Shown one piece after another: positions 33,630 through 42,369 of a stretch of 64,000 nt of DNA. Below the pieces are notes generated by a model, which was not told the origin of the DNA, searched no databases, and was given only the letters and a program-made list of their open reading frames with translations. Made by a program: the position numbers and the translations under genes. Source of the DNA: Halomicrobium urmianum (GTDB lineage: Archaea > Halobacteriota > Halobacteria > Halobacteriales > Haloarculaceae); contig NZ_CP084090.1 of the NCBI RefSeq assembly GCF_020217425.1, positions 434,001 through 498,000 of the forward strand, read 5' to 3'. Positions within the stretch are counted from its first letter, which is position 1. Each line of letters opens with the position of its first letter.

Positions 33630-33814
33630 GTCCGATTCTGGGGGAGCCCGCTTTCTAAGGTTTCCGACTGCCGGAAGAGCGGGGAAGTGAGCATCCGCTG
33701 ACTCGATAGGCGGGGCGTTCTCGTCCTCCGTGCGCGATCTCGATACCGTCGGAAGCGCGCCCTCCGAAACCGAGACCGAAGCTTAAAAACGCGGGTGCGC
33801 CCAAGAGATGGAAA

Positions 33815-35722
33815 ATGTCTCCGCCTGCAGGCACCGGGGACGGTGCCAACGTTCCCAGCGAGGGAACTGTCGTTTACGAACTCGCCGACGGCTGTACCCT
33901 CGACGACGTCGAGGAGGGCGAGCTGTACGTCGGAACGGTCAACGGCGTCGTCGAGTACGGCGTCTTCGTCGACCTCTCCGACGAACTGTCCGGCCTCGTC
34001 CACGCCTCGAACCTCGAGGGCGACTACGACGTCGGCGACGAGGTCGTCGTCGAGCTCGCCGAGGTGCGCGAGAACGGCGACGTCAGCTTCAACGAGGTAC
34101 CGGTCGACGACTACGAGCGCCGTCAGGTCGGCCGCGGCGACCGCGTCAGCGTCGCGGAGCTCGACGACGCGACCGGCGACACCGTCGTGCTCGCCGGCGA
34201 AGTCCTCCAGATCAACCAGACCGGCGGTCCGACCGTCTTCCAGCTCCGTGACGACACCGGCGTCGCGCCGTGTGCCGCCTTCGAAGAGGCCGGCGTCCGC
34301 GCTCACCCGGAGGTCGAACTGGGCGATATCGTCCAGGTGACCGGCCGCGTCGAGACTCGCGACGGCAGCGTGCAGGTCGAGGTCGACGAGCTACAGGTGC
34401 TCGGCGGCGACGAGGCCGTCGAGGTCCGCGTCGCGATCGACGAGGCCCTGGACGAACTCGCCGAGCCCGCCGACGTCGAGCCGCTCGTCGAGTGGCCCGC
34501 CTTCGAGAAGCTGTGGGACGACCTCCGCGACGTCGCCCGGCGTCTGCGCCGGACGGTCCTGGAGGGCCGACCGATCCGGATGCGTCACCACGCCGACGGC
34601 GACGGCCTCTGCGCCAGCGTCCCGCTGCACGTCGCGCTGGAGCGGTTCGTCGAGTCGCACTACGAGGACGACGACGCCGCCCGGCACATGCTCAAGCGCC
34701 TCCCCAGCAAGGCGCCGTTCTACGAGATGGAGGACGTCACCCGGGACCTCAACTTCGCGCTGGAGAACCGCGAGCGCCACGGCCAGAAGCTCCCCCTACT
34801 GCTCATGCTGGACAACGGCTCTACCGAGGAGGACACCCCAGCCTACCGGAACCTGCGGCACTACGACATCCCCGTGATCGTCGTCGACCACCACCACCCC
34901 GACCCCGAGGCCGTCGAGCCGCTGATCGACGCCCACGTCAACCCCTACCTCCACGACGAGGACTACCGCATCACGACGGGGATGATGTGCGTCGAACTCG
35001 CCCGGATGATCGACCCGTCGCTGACCGACGAGCTCCGCCACGTACCCGCCGTCGCGGGCGTCTCGGACCGCTCCGAGGGCGAGGCGATGGACGACTACGT
35101 CGAGCTCGCCCGCGAGGAGGGCTACGACGAGGACGACCTCCGGGACGTGGGCGAAGCGCTGGACTACGCTACCTTCTGGCTAAAGTACGACGACGGCCGC
35201 GAGCTCATCGACGACGTGCTCAACGTCGACTGCGACGACCGGCAGCGCCACGAGGAGGTCGTCGACTTCCTCGCCAGCAAGGCCGAGCGCGACGTCGAGG
35301 AGCAACTCGACGCCGCGATGAGCCACGTCGAACACGAGGAACTGGACAACGGCGCCCACCTCTACCACATCGACGTCGAGAACCACGCCCATCGGTTCAC
35401 CTACCCCGCGCCCGGCAAGACGACGGGCAAGATCCACGACCGCAAGGTCGAGGAGACGGGCGACCCCGTGATCACCATCGGCTACGGGCCGGACTTCGCC
35501 GTGCTCCGCTCCGACGGCGTCCGGCTGGACATCCCCGAGTACGTCGCCGAGCTCACCGACGAGCTCGACGGGGGCGGCGTCTCCGGCGGCGGCCACCTCG
35601 TCGTCGGCTCCATCAAGTTCGTCAAGGGCCAACGCCGTCGCGTCATCGACGCGCTGGTCGACAAGATGGCTGACGCCGAGATCGACGAGGACCTACAGAG
35701 CGCGGGCGTCCTCGGCGACTGA
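33815..35722 (+). CDS. DHH-family phosphoesterase with S1 and OB domains (RecJ/GAN-like), 635 aa
   Basis: The domain order is S1 (~residues 35-95: GELYVGTVNGVVEYGVFVD), a nucleic-acid-binding OB fold (~125-195), then DHH (motif I RMRHHADGDG ~256-264, MLDNGS, VVDHHHPDPEAV) and a C-terminal DHHA1 region (GGGVSGGGHLVVGSIKF). This is the haloarchaeal RecJ-like nuclease layout, relatives of which associate with GINS or degrade short RNA/ssDNA. All DHH metal ligands appear intact. A TATA-like CTTAAAAAC at ~33782-33790 lies ~25-33 bases ahead of ATG 33815, consistent with a leaderless transcript. Confidence 0.9.
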   Translation: MSPPAGTGDGANVPSEGTVVYELADGCTLDDVEEGELYVGTVNGVVEYGVFVDLSDELSGLVHASNLEGDYDVGDEVVVELAEVRENGDVSFNEVPVDDYERRQVGRGDRVSVAELDDATGDTVVLAGEVLQINQTGGPTVFQLRDDTGVAPCAAFEEAGVRAHPEVELGDIVQVTGRVETRDGSVQVEVDELQVLGGDEAVEVRVAIDEALDELAEPADVEPLVEWPAFEKLWDDLRDVARRLRRTVLEGRPIRMRHHADGDGLCASVPLHVALERFVESHYEDDDAARHMLKRLPSKAPFYEMEDVTRDLNFALENRERHGQKLPLLLMLDNGSTEEDTPAYRNLRHYDIPVIVVDHHHPDPEAVEPLIDAHVNPYLHDEDYRITTGMMCVELARMIDPSLTDELRHVPAVAGVSDRSEGEAMDDYVELAREEGYDEDDLRDVGEALDYATFWLKYDDGRELIDDVLNVDCDDRQRHEEVVDFLASKAERDVEEQLDAAMSHVEHEELDNGAHLYHIDVENHAHRFTYPAPGKTTGKIHDRKVEETGDPVITIGYGPDFAVLRSDGVRLDIPEYVAELTDELDGGGVSGGGHLVVGSIKFVKGQRRRVIDALVDKMADAEIDEDLQSAGVLGD

Positions 35723-35740
35723 CGCGGATCCCGGATCGAT

Positions 35741-37453
35741 TCAGGGACCCACACCGACGGGCTCCTCGCCGACGAACTCCACTCTCCAGACCACGAGTCC
35801 CGCCAGCGCCAGCAGTCCGCCCAGCGCTGCGAGCACGCCGACCGGGAGCCCCGTCGATCCGCCGCGCCAGTCGGCGTCGAAGACGCCGCCGTAGTAGCCC
35901 GCGACCCGCTCGCCCGAGAGGACCAGCACTACCTCGCGGTTCGAGGTGGCGGCCGCCTCGTTCCAGTTGAGGCTCCCGAGGACGACGTGGCGGTCGTCGA
36001 CGACGGCTCCCTTGGCGTGAATCTTCTCGAAGCGATCCCCGGGCTCGGCCAACCGGACCGACAGCGGCGCGTCCCGGCGGTCGGCCCACTCGCGGAGGCG
36101 CTCGGCCGTCTGCCTGTTCTCCTCGCGGGCGTACCAGGCGCCGGAGAGGAGGACGCAGACCTCGACGTCGCGCGCGGCCGCGCGCCGCAGCGTGCGCACG
36201 AGCGGCGCGTCCCACCCGCCCAGCGTCACCTGAATCACGTCGATCGACTCGTCGGCCCCGTCGAGCCGCTCGATCAGCCGGGGCTGGGCGTTGTCCAGCG
36301 CGACCAGGAGCGTCGTCCGGTCGACCGGCACCCGCTCGGGGTCGACGCGCGACGGGTAGTCCCCGAACGCCGGTTCGCCGCGCTCGAAGCTCCGGCCGCG
36401 GCGGAAGGACTCCCAGGGCCGGGCGTCGCGCCAGCCCGCGTCCGCCCGGAACGTCTCGGCGAGCCCCTCGACGATCTGCTCCTGCTCCGTCACCGCGCCC
36501 CAGCCGCGGCTGCTGTTGCCGCCCGTTCCGGCGGGCTTCCAGTTCTCCGTGAGCACGACCGCGCGGTCGTCGACGACGGCGTACTTCGCGTGGTGGTAGT
36601 CGTAGCGGGCGCCCGCGCCGCCGACGGCCTGGACCTCGACGCCCGCCTCGGCCAGTCGGTCCAGCGCGTCCGCCTCGCGTGCAGTCCGGCCGCCGACGGG
36701 CTCTCCCTCGACGAGCACGCGGACCGTCGCGCCACGCTCGCGGGCCCGGACGAGCGCGTCGACGACTCGTGCGGAGGTGAGCGTGTACCCGGCCAGGAGG
36801 AGCCTGTCGTCCGCGCCGGCGAGGACGTCGAGCGGGACGCCCGATGCGTCGGGCAGCACGAAGGCGCGGACCTCGCCGTTCCGGGCGCTGACGGGCTCGC
36901 GGTCGGTCGCGCCCAGCGGCCGCCACGTCGTCGCCGTCCCGTTCCAGCGGACGACGCTCCCCTCCGTCGTCTCGCGGTAGACGGCGGCGTCGACGAGCGA
37001 GCCGTTCCGGACGACTTCGAGCCGTCCGCCGTCGTTGGCCAGCGAGAGCGCGTCGACGCCGACGACGGGGCGGTCCGTCAGGTTCCGCGCGACGGCGGGC
37101 TCGGCGCTGACGGCGATCCGCCTCCGATCGATCGCCGCACCGGTCGCGGTCCCCAGCGACGCGGATCGGTGGCCGTCGGAGAGGTCGTAGCGCGAGAGGT
37201 TCGCGCCCGGCGGGACCGAGAGCACGGCGAACTCGCCGGCGTCGCCGCTCCGGACCGGGTCAGGGTAGGCGGCGACGACGTGGGGGTGCTGGTCTGCTGC
37301 AACTGTCTCGTTCGGGGTCGCCGCGCCGTCGGTCGCTCCGGCGGGCGCGGCGGACGGTTCGGCGGCGACGGACGTCGGGGCCGCGAGCGCAGGCGCGACA
37401 GCGGCGCTCGCGAGCGCTGCGACGAGCAGTGCGACGGTGGTGCGACCGGCCAT
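35741..37453 (-). CDS. Secreted, membrane-anchored phospholipase D-like protein with N-terminal lamin-tail-like domain (570 aa)
   Basis: A Sec-type signal (TVALLVAALASAAVAPALA) is followed by a Thr/Ala stalk, an LTD-like beta domain (~50-200; SLANDGGRLEVVRNGSLVDA), and two PLD half-sites. The HKD motifs are HHAKYAVVDDRAVVLTENW (~300) and HAKGAVVDDRHVVLGSLNW (~485); the canonical trailing Asp is present in both. A C-terminal TM helix (LPVGVLAALGGLLALAGLVV) anchors it. Two complete HKD motifs imply an active phosphodiesterase, either nuclease or phospholipase. It is convergent with the DHH gene. The LTD link also occurs in the MBL lipoprotein of this window. Confidence 0.87.
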   Translation of the reverse strand: MAGRTTVALLVAALASAAVAPALAAPTSVAAEPSAAPAGATDGAATPNETVAADQHPHVVAAYPDPVRSGDAGEFAVLSVPPGANLSRYDLSDGHRSASLGTATGAAIDRRRIAVSAEPAVARNLTDRPVVGVDALSLANDGGRLEVVRNGSLVDAAVYRETTEGSVVRWNGTATTWRPLGATDREPVSARNGEVRAFVLPDASGVPLDVLAGADDRLLLAGYTLTSARVVDALVRARERGATVRVLVEGEPVGGRTAREADALDRLAEAGVEVQAVGGAGARYDYHHAKYAVVDDRAVVLTENWKPAGTGGNSSRGWGAVTEQEQIVEGLAETFRADAGWRDARPWESFRRGRSFERGEPAFGDYPSRVDPERVPVDRTTLLVALDNAQPRLIERLDGADESIDVIQVTLGGWDAPLVRTLRRAAARDVEVCVLLSGAWYAREENRQTAERLREWADRRDAPLSVRLAEPGDRFEKIHAKGAVVDDRHVVLGSLNWNEAAATSNREVVLVLSGERVAGYYGGVFDADWRGGSTGLPVGVLAALGGLLALAGLVVWRVEFVGEEPVGVGP

Positions 37454-37589
37454 CGGGGACGGGTGGCCGGCTCACCCTACAAGAAGGTGTGGAGAGACGG
37501 CGGAGCGCGCGTGGTACGAACGGCTGTCGTTCAGTCCCGCACGACGCCCGACTGCGGGCGGTCGACCGGCGCAGCGACAGGAGTCCGTA

Positions 37590-38855
37590 TCAGACGCTGG
37601 CTGCTTTCTCGGCCTCGGCCTGGACGAGGTACGCGCGGTCGTCGGCGTAGTCGCTGGCGACGTCGAGCGCGCGCTCGGTGCCGATCTGGCGCAGCGCCCA
37701 CGCGGCGGAGGCGCGCACGGCGTCGCTCTCGTCGTCCTCGAGGACGTCAGCCAGCGGCTCGATGGCGCGGGTGTCGCCCAGCAGCCCGAGCGTCCGGGCG
37801 GCCATCGACCGGACCTCGTGGTCCTCGGCGACCAGTCGCTGGGCGACGGGCTGGACCGACTCCTCGCTGCCCAGCTCGCCGAGCGCGCGCAGGGTCACCT
37901 TCTGGAGGGCCGGGTCGCCGTCGCCCTCGATGAACTCGTGGAGCGTGTCGGCGGCGCGGTCGTCGCCCATCTTGCCCAGGATCCGGATCGGCGCCTTGTC
38001 GCGCTTCTGGGCGCGCTGGTGGATCTCGTCGAAGGCCGCCTGGGCGTCCTTGCCCATGTGGACGAGTTCGTCGTAGACGTACTCCTCGAAGAAGTCGGAG
38101 TCGCCCAGCTTCTCCAGCGCGTAGAGCATCGGCTCGACCTCGCCTTCGCGGCCGTAGCGCTTGAGCGCGCTCCACTCCGGCGGGAAGTCCTTCAGGCTCT
38201 CGCTCTCGAGGACGTCGTAGAACCCCTCGGCCTGGAGCTGCTCCTGGACGGTCAGGTCCTCCCAGGTCTCCGCCGCGTCGAGGTCGTCGGTCAGCGCCTC
38301 GGAGATTTCGAGGAGCCCGGCGATGGTATCGGCGTCCTCGTCGGGGTCGAGATCGGTCGAGGCGACGACGGACTCGACCTGCTCGACGGCCGACGCGGCC
38401 TCCGCGGGCGAGCTTCCGGCGTCGGTGCCGAACGAGACGTACTCGTCGGCTTCGTCGAGGAAGGCGTCGACCGCGGCGACGGCCTCGTCGGCGCCGGTCT
38501 CGGTCCACTCGGCCTCGGTGAGCGTCCCGCGGGCGTCCGCGAGGACGTCGGTCACGTCCTCCGCGTAGGGGCCGCGTTGCTCCTCGAGGTCGTCGCGGAG
38601 GTCGGAGATGCGTGACTCCAGCTCCTCGCGCGGGTCCTCGACGTCCTCTTCGTCCTCGTCCGGTTCGGGCAGTTCGGCGACGTCCAGTTCCTCCTCGACG
38701 TCGTCGAGTTCCGCCTCGACGGCGTCCAGATCGGCCTCCGTCTCCGCGGCCTCGAGCTCCTCGGCCGCCTCGTCCAGGCGGTCGTTCAGCGCCTCGGCCT
38801 CGGACACGACGGGCTCGGCCGCCGGCTCCTCGTCAGCGTCGTCCCCGTTGCTCAT
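37590..38855 (-). CDS. HEAT-repeat protein with acidic coiled-coil N-terminus (421 aa)
   Basis: Residues 1-110 are very acidic with heptads (EELEAAETEADLDAVEAELD), probably a coiled coil. The middle is helical. From ~250 to the end are five or more HEAT/PBS-lyase repeats (IRILGKMGDDRAADTLHEF, LRALGELGSEESVQPVAQRL, ARTLGLLGDTRAIEPLADVL, AWALRQIGTERALDVASDY). It is likely a scaffold for protein interaction. ATG 38855 is preferred to an in-frame ATG 39 bases upstream, because that extension is not acidic. No enzymatic motif is present. Confidence 0.8.
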   Translation of the reverse strand: MSNGDDADEEPAAEPVVSEAEALNDRLDEAAEELEAAETEADLDAVEAELDDVEEELDVAELPEPDEDEEDVEDPREELESRISDLRDDLEEQRGPYAEDVTDVLADARGTLTEAEWTETGADEAVAAVDAFLDEADEYVSFGTDAGSSPAEAASAVEQVESVVASTDLDPDEDADTIAGLLEISEALTDDLDAAETWEDLTVQEQLQAEGFYDVLESESLKDFPPEWSALKRYGREGEVEPMLYALEKLGDSDFFEEYVYDELVHMGKDAQAAFDEIHQRAQKRDKAPIRILGKMGDDRAADTLHEFIEGDGDPALQKVTLRALGELGSEESVQPVAQRLVAEDHEVRSMAARTLGLLGDTRAIEPLADVLEDDESDAVRASAAWALRQIGTERALDVASDYADDRAYLVQAEAEKAASV

Positions 38856-38934
38856 GCCCGAACCTGGGCCCGTCCGGGCCATAGTCGTTTCCATCCTGGC
38901 TCGGACGGTCGCCGAGGGGCGCGGCCCCCACGCC

Positions 38935-40701
38935 TCACTCCGACGGCGACTCGCGTCCCACGACGCCGCCGTCGGCCGTCCCCACGTTGGTGAACTCGAA
39001 GCGCGCGCCGCCGGCCTCGCTCTCCGTGACGGAGACGTCCCAGCCGTGGGCGTCGGCGATGCTACGGACGATGTTCAGGCCGAATCCGGTCCCCTCGTCG
39101 CTCGTCGAGAACCCCGCCTCGAACACCGACTCACGGTCGCTCTCGGGAATGCCCGAGCCGTCGTCGGCGACGTAGAAGCCGCCGTCCGTGGCGCCCACCG
39201 TCACGGTGACGCCCTCGTCGCCGTGTTCGGAGTCGCCTCCCCGGGGAGCTTGCGAGCCGGGGTTCGTGGAACCGTGTTCCACGGCGCCCTCCCGAGCCTG
39301 CGAGTCAGGGTTCGTCGAGCCGTGCTCGACGGCGTCCTCGCGAGACGAAGTCGAGCGAGGGCTCGTGGAACTGTGTTCCACGGCGTTCCGGTAGAGGTTC
39401 TCGAACAGCTCGCGGATGCGGCTCTCGTCGCCGGGGACCGCCCCCAGCGGTGCCTCGACGTCGAGCGTCGCCGGCCCCGTCCGGGTGGTCCGCCAGGCCT
39501 CCGCCGCCACCGCTTCGAGGTCGACGCTGGCGAACTCGCTGACGACCGTTCCGGTCCGGGCCAGCGTCAGGACCTGGTCGACGAGCTCGTCCATCCTTGC
39601 GAGCGCGTCGGACGCCCGCCGGAGGTGGTCGCTGTCGCGCTCCTCCCGCTCCAGCGTCAGCGATCCCTGGGCGACGTTCAGCGGGTTCCGGAGGTCGTGG
39701 CTGACCACGCTCGCGAACTCCTCGAGGTGCCGGTTCTGGTTCTCGAGCTCCCGCTCGCGCTGCCGGAGTTGCTCGCGGGCCTCCAGCGAGGAGACGGCGT
39801 GGCCGATCGTCTCGCCGAGTTCCGCGAGCACAGTCCGCTCGGGTTCGTCGAACACGAACGGGCGGTCGGCGTACAGGCTCAGGATGCCGACGACGGCGTC
39901 GTCGTCGACGATCGGGACGACGGCGATAGAGGCGACGTCGTACGTCTCGATCAGGTCCTGCCAGGGCTCCATCGACGGGTCAGCCGCGACGTCCTGAGAG
40001 CACTGGATCTCGCCCGTTCGAACGGCTCTCCCGCCGAGGCCCCGTCCGAGCGGATCGTCCTCGTCGACCGTCACGACGACCGACTCGTAGTACTCGTCGT
40101 CCAGACCGGACCACGCGTCGGGCCGCACGGCCTCTGCACCGCGTTCGTACCGACCGATCCACGCCGACTCGTAGGTGCTCGATTCCTGTAGGCGCTCGCA
40201 CACCCGCCGCTCGAGTTCGCTCCGGTCGTCGGCGTCGACGATGTCCTGGGTCACGATCCGGAGCGTGTCGTTGACGTGGCGCAGCTGGTCGGCGCGCAGC
40301 TGCTGTCGGCGCCGCCGGGCGTCGTAGACGCCGACGAGGTAGCCGACGAGCGACCCGAACGTCGCGGCGTTCAGCAGCGTCAGCACCGGGTCCGGCGGGA
40401 GGGCGTCAGTGGTCAGAGCGTGAGCGAACAGCCACCCCGCCGCGGTCAGGAGCGCCAGCACGCCGACGCCGACCCAGGCGAGCACCCGCTCGACGAACTG
40501 ATCGGGGACGAGGCGGCCGCGCGCCATCCCCGCGCCGGCGAGCACCATGACCGCAGACAGCACCAGCGGCAGGGCCCCGTCCACGACCGCCAGGGCGGGG
40601 TCGTCGCGTAGCAGCTCGGCTGTACGCGCGTGAAAGACGGAGAGCGCGAGGCCGAGCGCCGCGATGACAGTCCCTCCCGCCCGGGATGAGAGATTCAGCA
40701 C
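38935..40701 (-). CDS. Membrane sensor histidine kinase with GAF domain (588 aa)
   Basis: Four N-terminal TM helices (~residues 10-125) are followed by a GAF domain (~150-310: SAWIGRYERGAEAV, SIAVVPIVDDDAVVGILSLYA), a HisKA helix with the phospho-His in FASVVSHDLRNPLN (~340), and a HATPase domain. The N-box LFENLYRNAVEH and the G-boxes VADDGSGIPESDRESVFE and GTGFGLNIV are intact. Between N-box and G1-box lies an unusual tandem repeat insertion (separate entry). No response regulator is adjacent, so its partner is unknown. The ligand is not predictable. Confidence 0.88.
   Translation of the reverse strand: MLNLSSRAGGTVIAALGLALSVFHARTAELLRDDPALAVVDGALPLVLSAVMVLAGAGMARGRLVPDQFVERVLAWVGVGVLALLTAAGWLFAHALTTDALPPDPVLTLLNAATFGSLVGYLVGVYDARRRRQQLRADQLRHVNDTLRIVTQDIVDADDRSELERRVCERLQESSTYESAWIGRYERGAEAVRPDAWSGLDDEYYESVVVTVDEDDPLGRGLGGRAVRTGEIQCSQDVAADPSMEPWQDLIETYDVASIAVVPIVDDDAVVGILSLYADRPFVFDEPERTVLAELGETIGHAVSSLEAREQLRQRERELENQNRHLEEFASVVSHDLRNPLNVAQGSLTLEREERDSDHLRRASDALARMDELVDQVLTLARTGTVVSEFASVDLEAVAAEAWRTTRTGPATLDVEAPLGAVPGDESRIRELFENLYRNAVEHSSTSPRSTSSREDAVEHGSTNPDSQAREGAVEHGSTNPGSQAPRGGDSEHGDEGVTVTVGATDGGFYVADDGSGIPESDRESVFEAGFSTSDEGTGFGLNIVRSIADAHGWDVSVTESEAGGARFEFTNVGTADGGVVGRESPSE
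39235..39385 (-). repeat. In-frame ~48-51-bp tandem repeats inside the kinase ATPase domain
   Basis: Three consecutive units of 16-17 codons, each beginning Ala-Val-Glu-His and reading AVEHSSTSPRSTSSRED, AVEHGSTNPDSQAREG and AVEHGSTNPGSQAPRGG. The repeat copies the end of the N-box itself (RNAVEH), so it looks like repeated duplication of that site. It lengthens the loop toward the ATP lid without breaking the frame. Confidence 0.8.
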
Positions 40702-40859
40702 GTCCGTGAACGTAGCGGCTGGGCGGACATGAGTCTGCCCCTCCAGATGTCTCCGCAGAAGTGCTCACGTGGGCAATTCGGCCCGAACTCGACAGCGTAT
40801 TGGCGAGCCGCCGGTCCCGTCGTTCGCGGTCGCCGCGACGGAAGCGACCCCGCCCCGCG

Positions 40860-41393
40860 TCAGTACTCCGGATTCTCCTCGGGGACGCCCTCGCGCTCGT
40901 TGACCAGTCGGGCCAGCGTGAACAGCAGGTCCGACAGCCGGTTGAGGTACGTGATCGCCGCGCCGTTGGCCGACTCCTCGGCGGCGAACGAGACGGCGCG
41001 GCGCTCCGCCCGCCGGCAGACGGCCCGCGCGTGGTGGAGCTTCGACCCCTGGTCCGAGCCGCTGGGGAGGATGAACTCCTCCAGCGGTTCCAGTTCCTCG
41101 TTGGCCTCGTCGACGTACGCCTCCACCTGCTCGACGTGCTCGTCCTCGATGACGGGGTCGCCCTCGTCGGGGTCCGGGTTGGCGAAGTCCGCCTGAACGA
41201 CGTGGAGGTGGTTCTGGACCTCGCGGAGCATCTCGTCGACGTCGTCGTACCCCGTGGGCCGGACGCGACCGACGAGCGCGTTCACCTCGTCGACCGTGCC
41301 GTAGGCCTCGATGCGGCGGCTGTCCTTCGACACGCGGTCCATGTTCCGCAGGTCGGTCTGGCCTTCGTCGCCGCGGCCGGTGTAGATGGGCAT
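40860..41393 (-). CDS. Cob(I)alamin adenosyltransferase, PduO type (177 aa)
   Basis: Transfers the 5'-deoxyadenosyl group of ATP to cob(I)alamin or cob(I)yrinic acid a,c-diamide. Motifs: YTGRGDEGQTDL (ATP-binding N-terminus), RIEAYGTVDEVNALVG, the helix with FILPSGSDQGSKLHHARAVC, and CRRAERR. Length ~177 fits the PduO N-terminal family. ATG 41393 is used; the frame extends further upstream but into non-acidic, Arg-rich sequence. No other cobalamin genes are in the window. Confidence 0.92.
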   Translation of the reverse strand: MPIYTGRGDEGQTDLRNMDRVSKDSRRIEAYGTVDEVNALVGRVRPTGYDDVDEMLREVQNHLHVVQADFANPDPDEGDPVIEDEHVEQVEAYVDEANEELEPLEEFILPSGSDQGSKLHHARAVCRRAERRAVSFAAEESANGAAITYLNRLSDLLFTLARLVNEREGVPEENPEY

Positions 41394-41580
41394 GCGAGAG
41401 GCTGGGGCCGCCAGCGTCTTATAGGCGACTGGGGAGCAGTGACGCCGCCTCGAACGGGCCTCCCGAAAGCGAGAGAACGCGTGCCCACGGTCGAGAAGAA
41501 AGGAGGGCCGACAGTCCGTTACGCGGGAGTCAGACCTCGCGGCTCGCGTGTCGTTCGCTTCGCTCACTCCCGCTCGCTTT

Positions 41581-41609
41581 CGAGGTCCTTCGCTGCGCTC
41601 AGAACCTCG
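41581..41609 (-). terminator. Hairpin immediately after the superoxide dismutase stop
   Basis: CGAGGT (41581-41586) pairs with ACCTCG (41604-41609), with a GAGCGCAGCGA-type loop common in haloarchaeal intergenic DNA. It directly follows the sod stop codon at 41610. There is no clear T-run, so confidence is limited. Confidence 0.35.
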
Positions 41610-42212
41610 CTATTCGAACAGCTCGACGGCCTGCTCGTAGCGGCTGCTCGGCTCCTCCCAGTCGACGACCTCGAAGAAGTTGTCGACGAAGTCGCCGCGG
41701 TCCGGACCGTAGTCGTAGTAGTAGGAGTGCTCCCAGACGTCCAGCGCCAGGATCGGGTGACCGCCCCAGATCGCGCCCTGGTCGTGCTTGTCGACGACGA
41801 CGTTGCGGAGCTGGTTGCTGAAGGAGTCGTACACGAGCAGGGCCCAGCCAGAGGCGTCGCCGGCGGCGGCCTCGAACTCGCCCTTCCAGGCCTCGTAGGA
41901 ACCGAAGTCCTGCTCGATGCGGTCGCGCAGCGCGCCCTGGGGCTCGTCGCCGCCCTCGGGGGACATATTCTGCCAGAACAGGTCGTGGAGGATGTGCCCC
42001 GAGGAGTTGTGGGTCACGTTGCGGATGGCCCCGGCGGAGGAGGCAAAGTCGCCGTCCTCGCGGTTCTCGGCCAGCGTCTCCTCGGCGGCGTTCCAGCCGT
42101 CGACGTACCCTTGGTGGTGGGTGTCGTGGTGCCAGGTGAGCACCTGCTCGGAGACGTGGGGTTCCAGCGCGTCGTAGTCGTACGGCAGCGGATCGAGTTC
42201 GTAGTCAGACAT
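41610..42212 (-). CDS. sod: Superoxide dismutase, Fe/Mn type (200 aa)
   Basis: Dismutates superoxide in the cytoplasm. All four metal ligands are in place: HHDTHHQGYVDGWN (first His), HNSSGHILHDLFWQNM (second His), and DVWEHSYYYDYG (Asp and His). The glycine/glutamine second-sphere pattern (WALLVYDSFSNQL, KHDQGAIWG) is as in haloarchaeal Mn-SODs, although iron versus manganese cannot be fixed from this alone. Length is typical. The upstream intergenic region is shared with the divergent HTH gene. Confidence 0.96.
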   Translation of the reverse strand: MSDYELDPLPYDYDALEPHVSEQVLTWHHDTHHQGYVDGWNAAEETLAENREDGDFASSAGAIRNVTHNSSGHILHDLFWQNMSPEGGDEPQGALRDRIEQDFGSYEAWKGEFEAAAGDASGWALLVYDSFSNQLRNVVVDKHDQGAIWGGHPILALDVWEHSYYYDYGPDRGDFVDNFFEVVDWEEPSSRYEQAVELFE

Positions 42213-42320
42213 CGACCGAGTGGAGGGTCCGACTACCCTTGAAGGTAATCTGAAGCGAGTTACAGTTAGCGGGACTACAGGTCCCCCGGCCGGAGAGAGA
42301 AGTGGTAAGGAGATAGATAT

Positions 42321-42330
42321 AACTGCAGTT
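42321..42330. promoter_or_regulatory. Short palindrome in the sod/HTH divergent region
   Basis: The perfect 10-bp palindrome AACTGCAGTT directly follows an AT-rich GATAGATAT. It lies 40-49 bases before the ATG of the HTH gene, where a TATA box or operator would be. A role as an autoregulatory site is only inferred. Confidence 0.3.
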
Positions 42331-42369
42331 CAGCATAGTTTTTAGTCCGTGAGGGCCGTCGGTAGGGGC

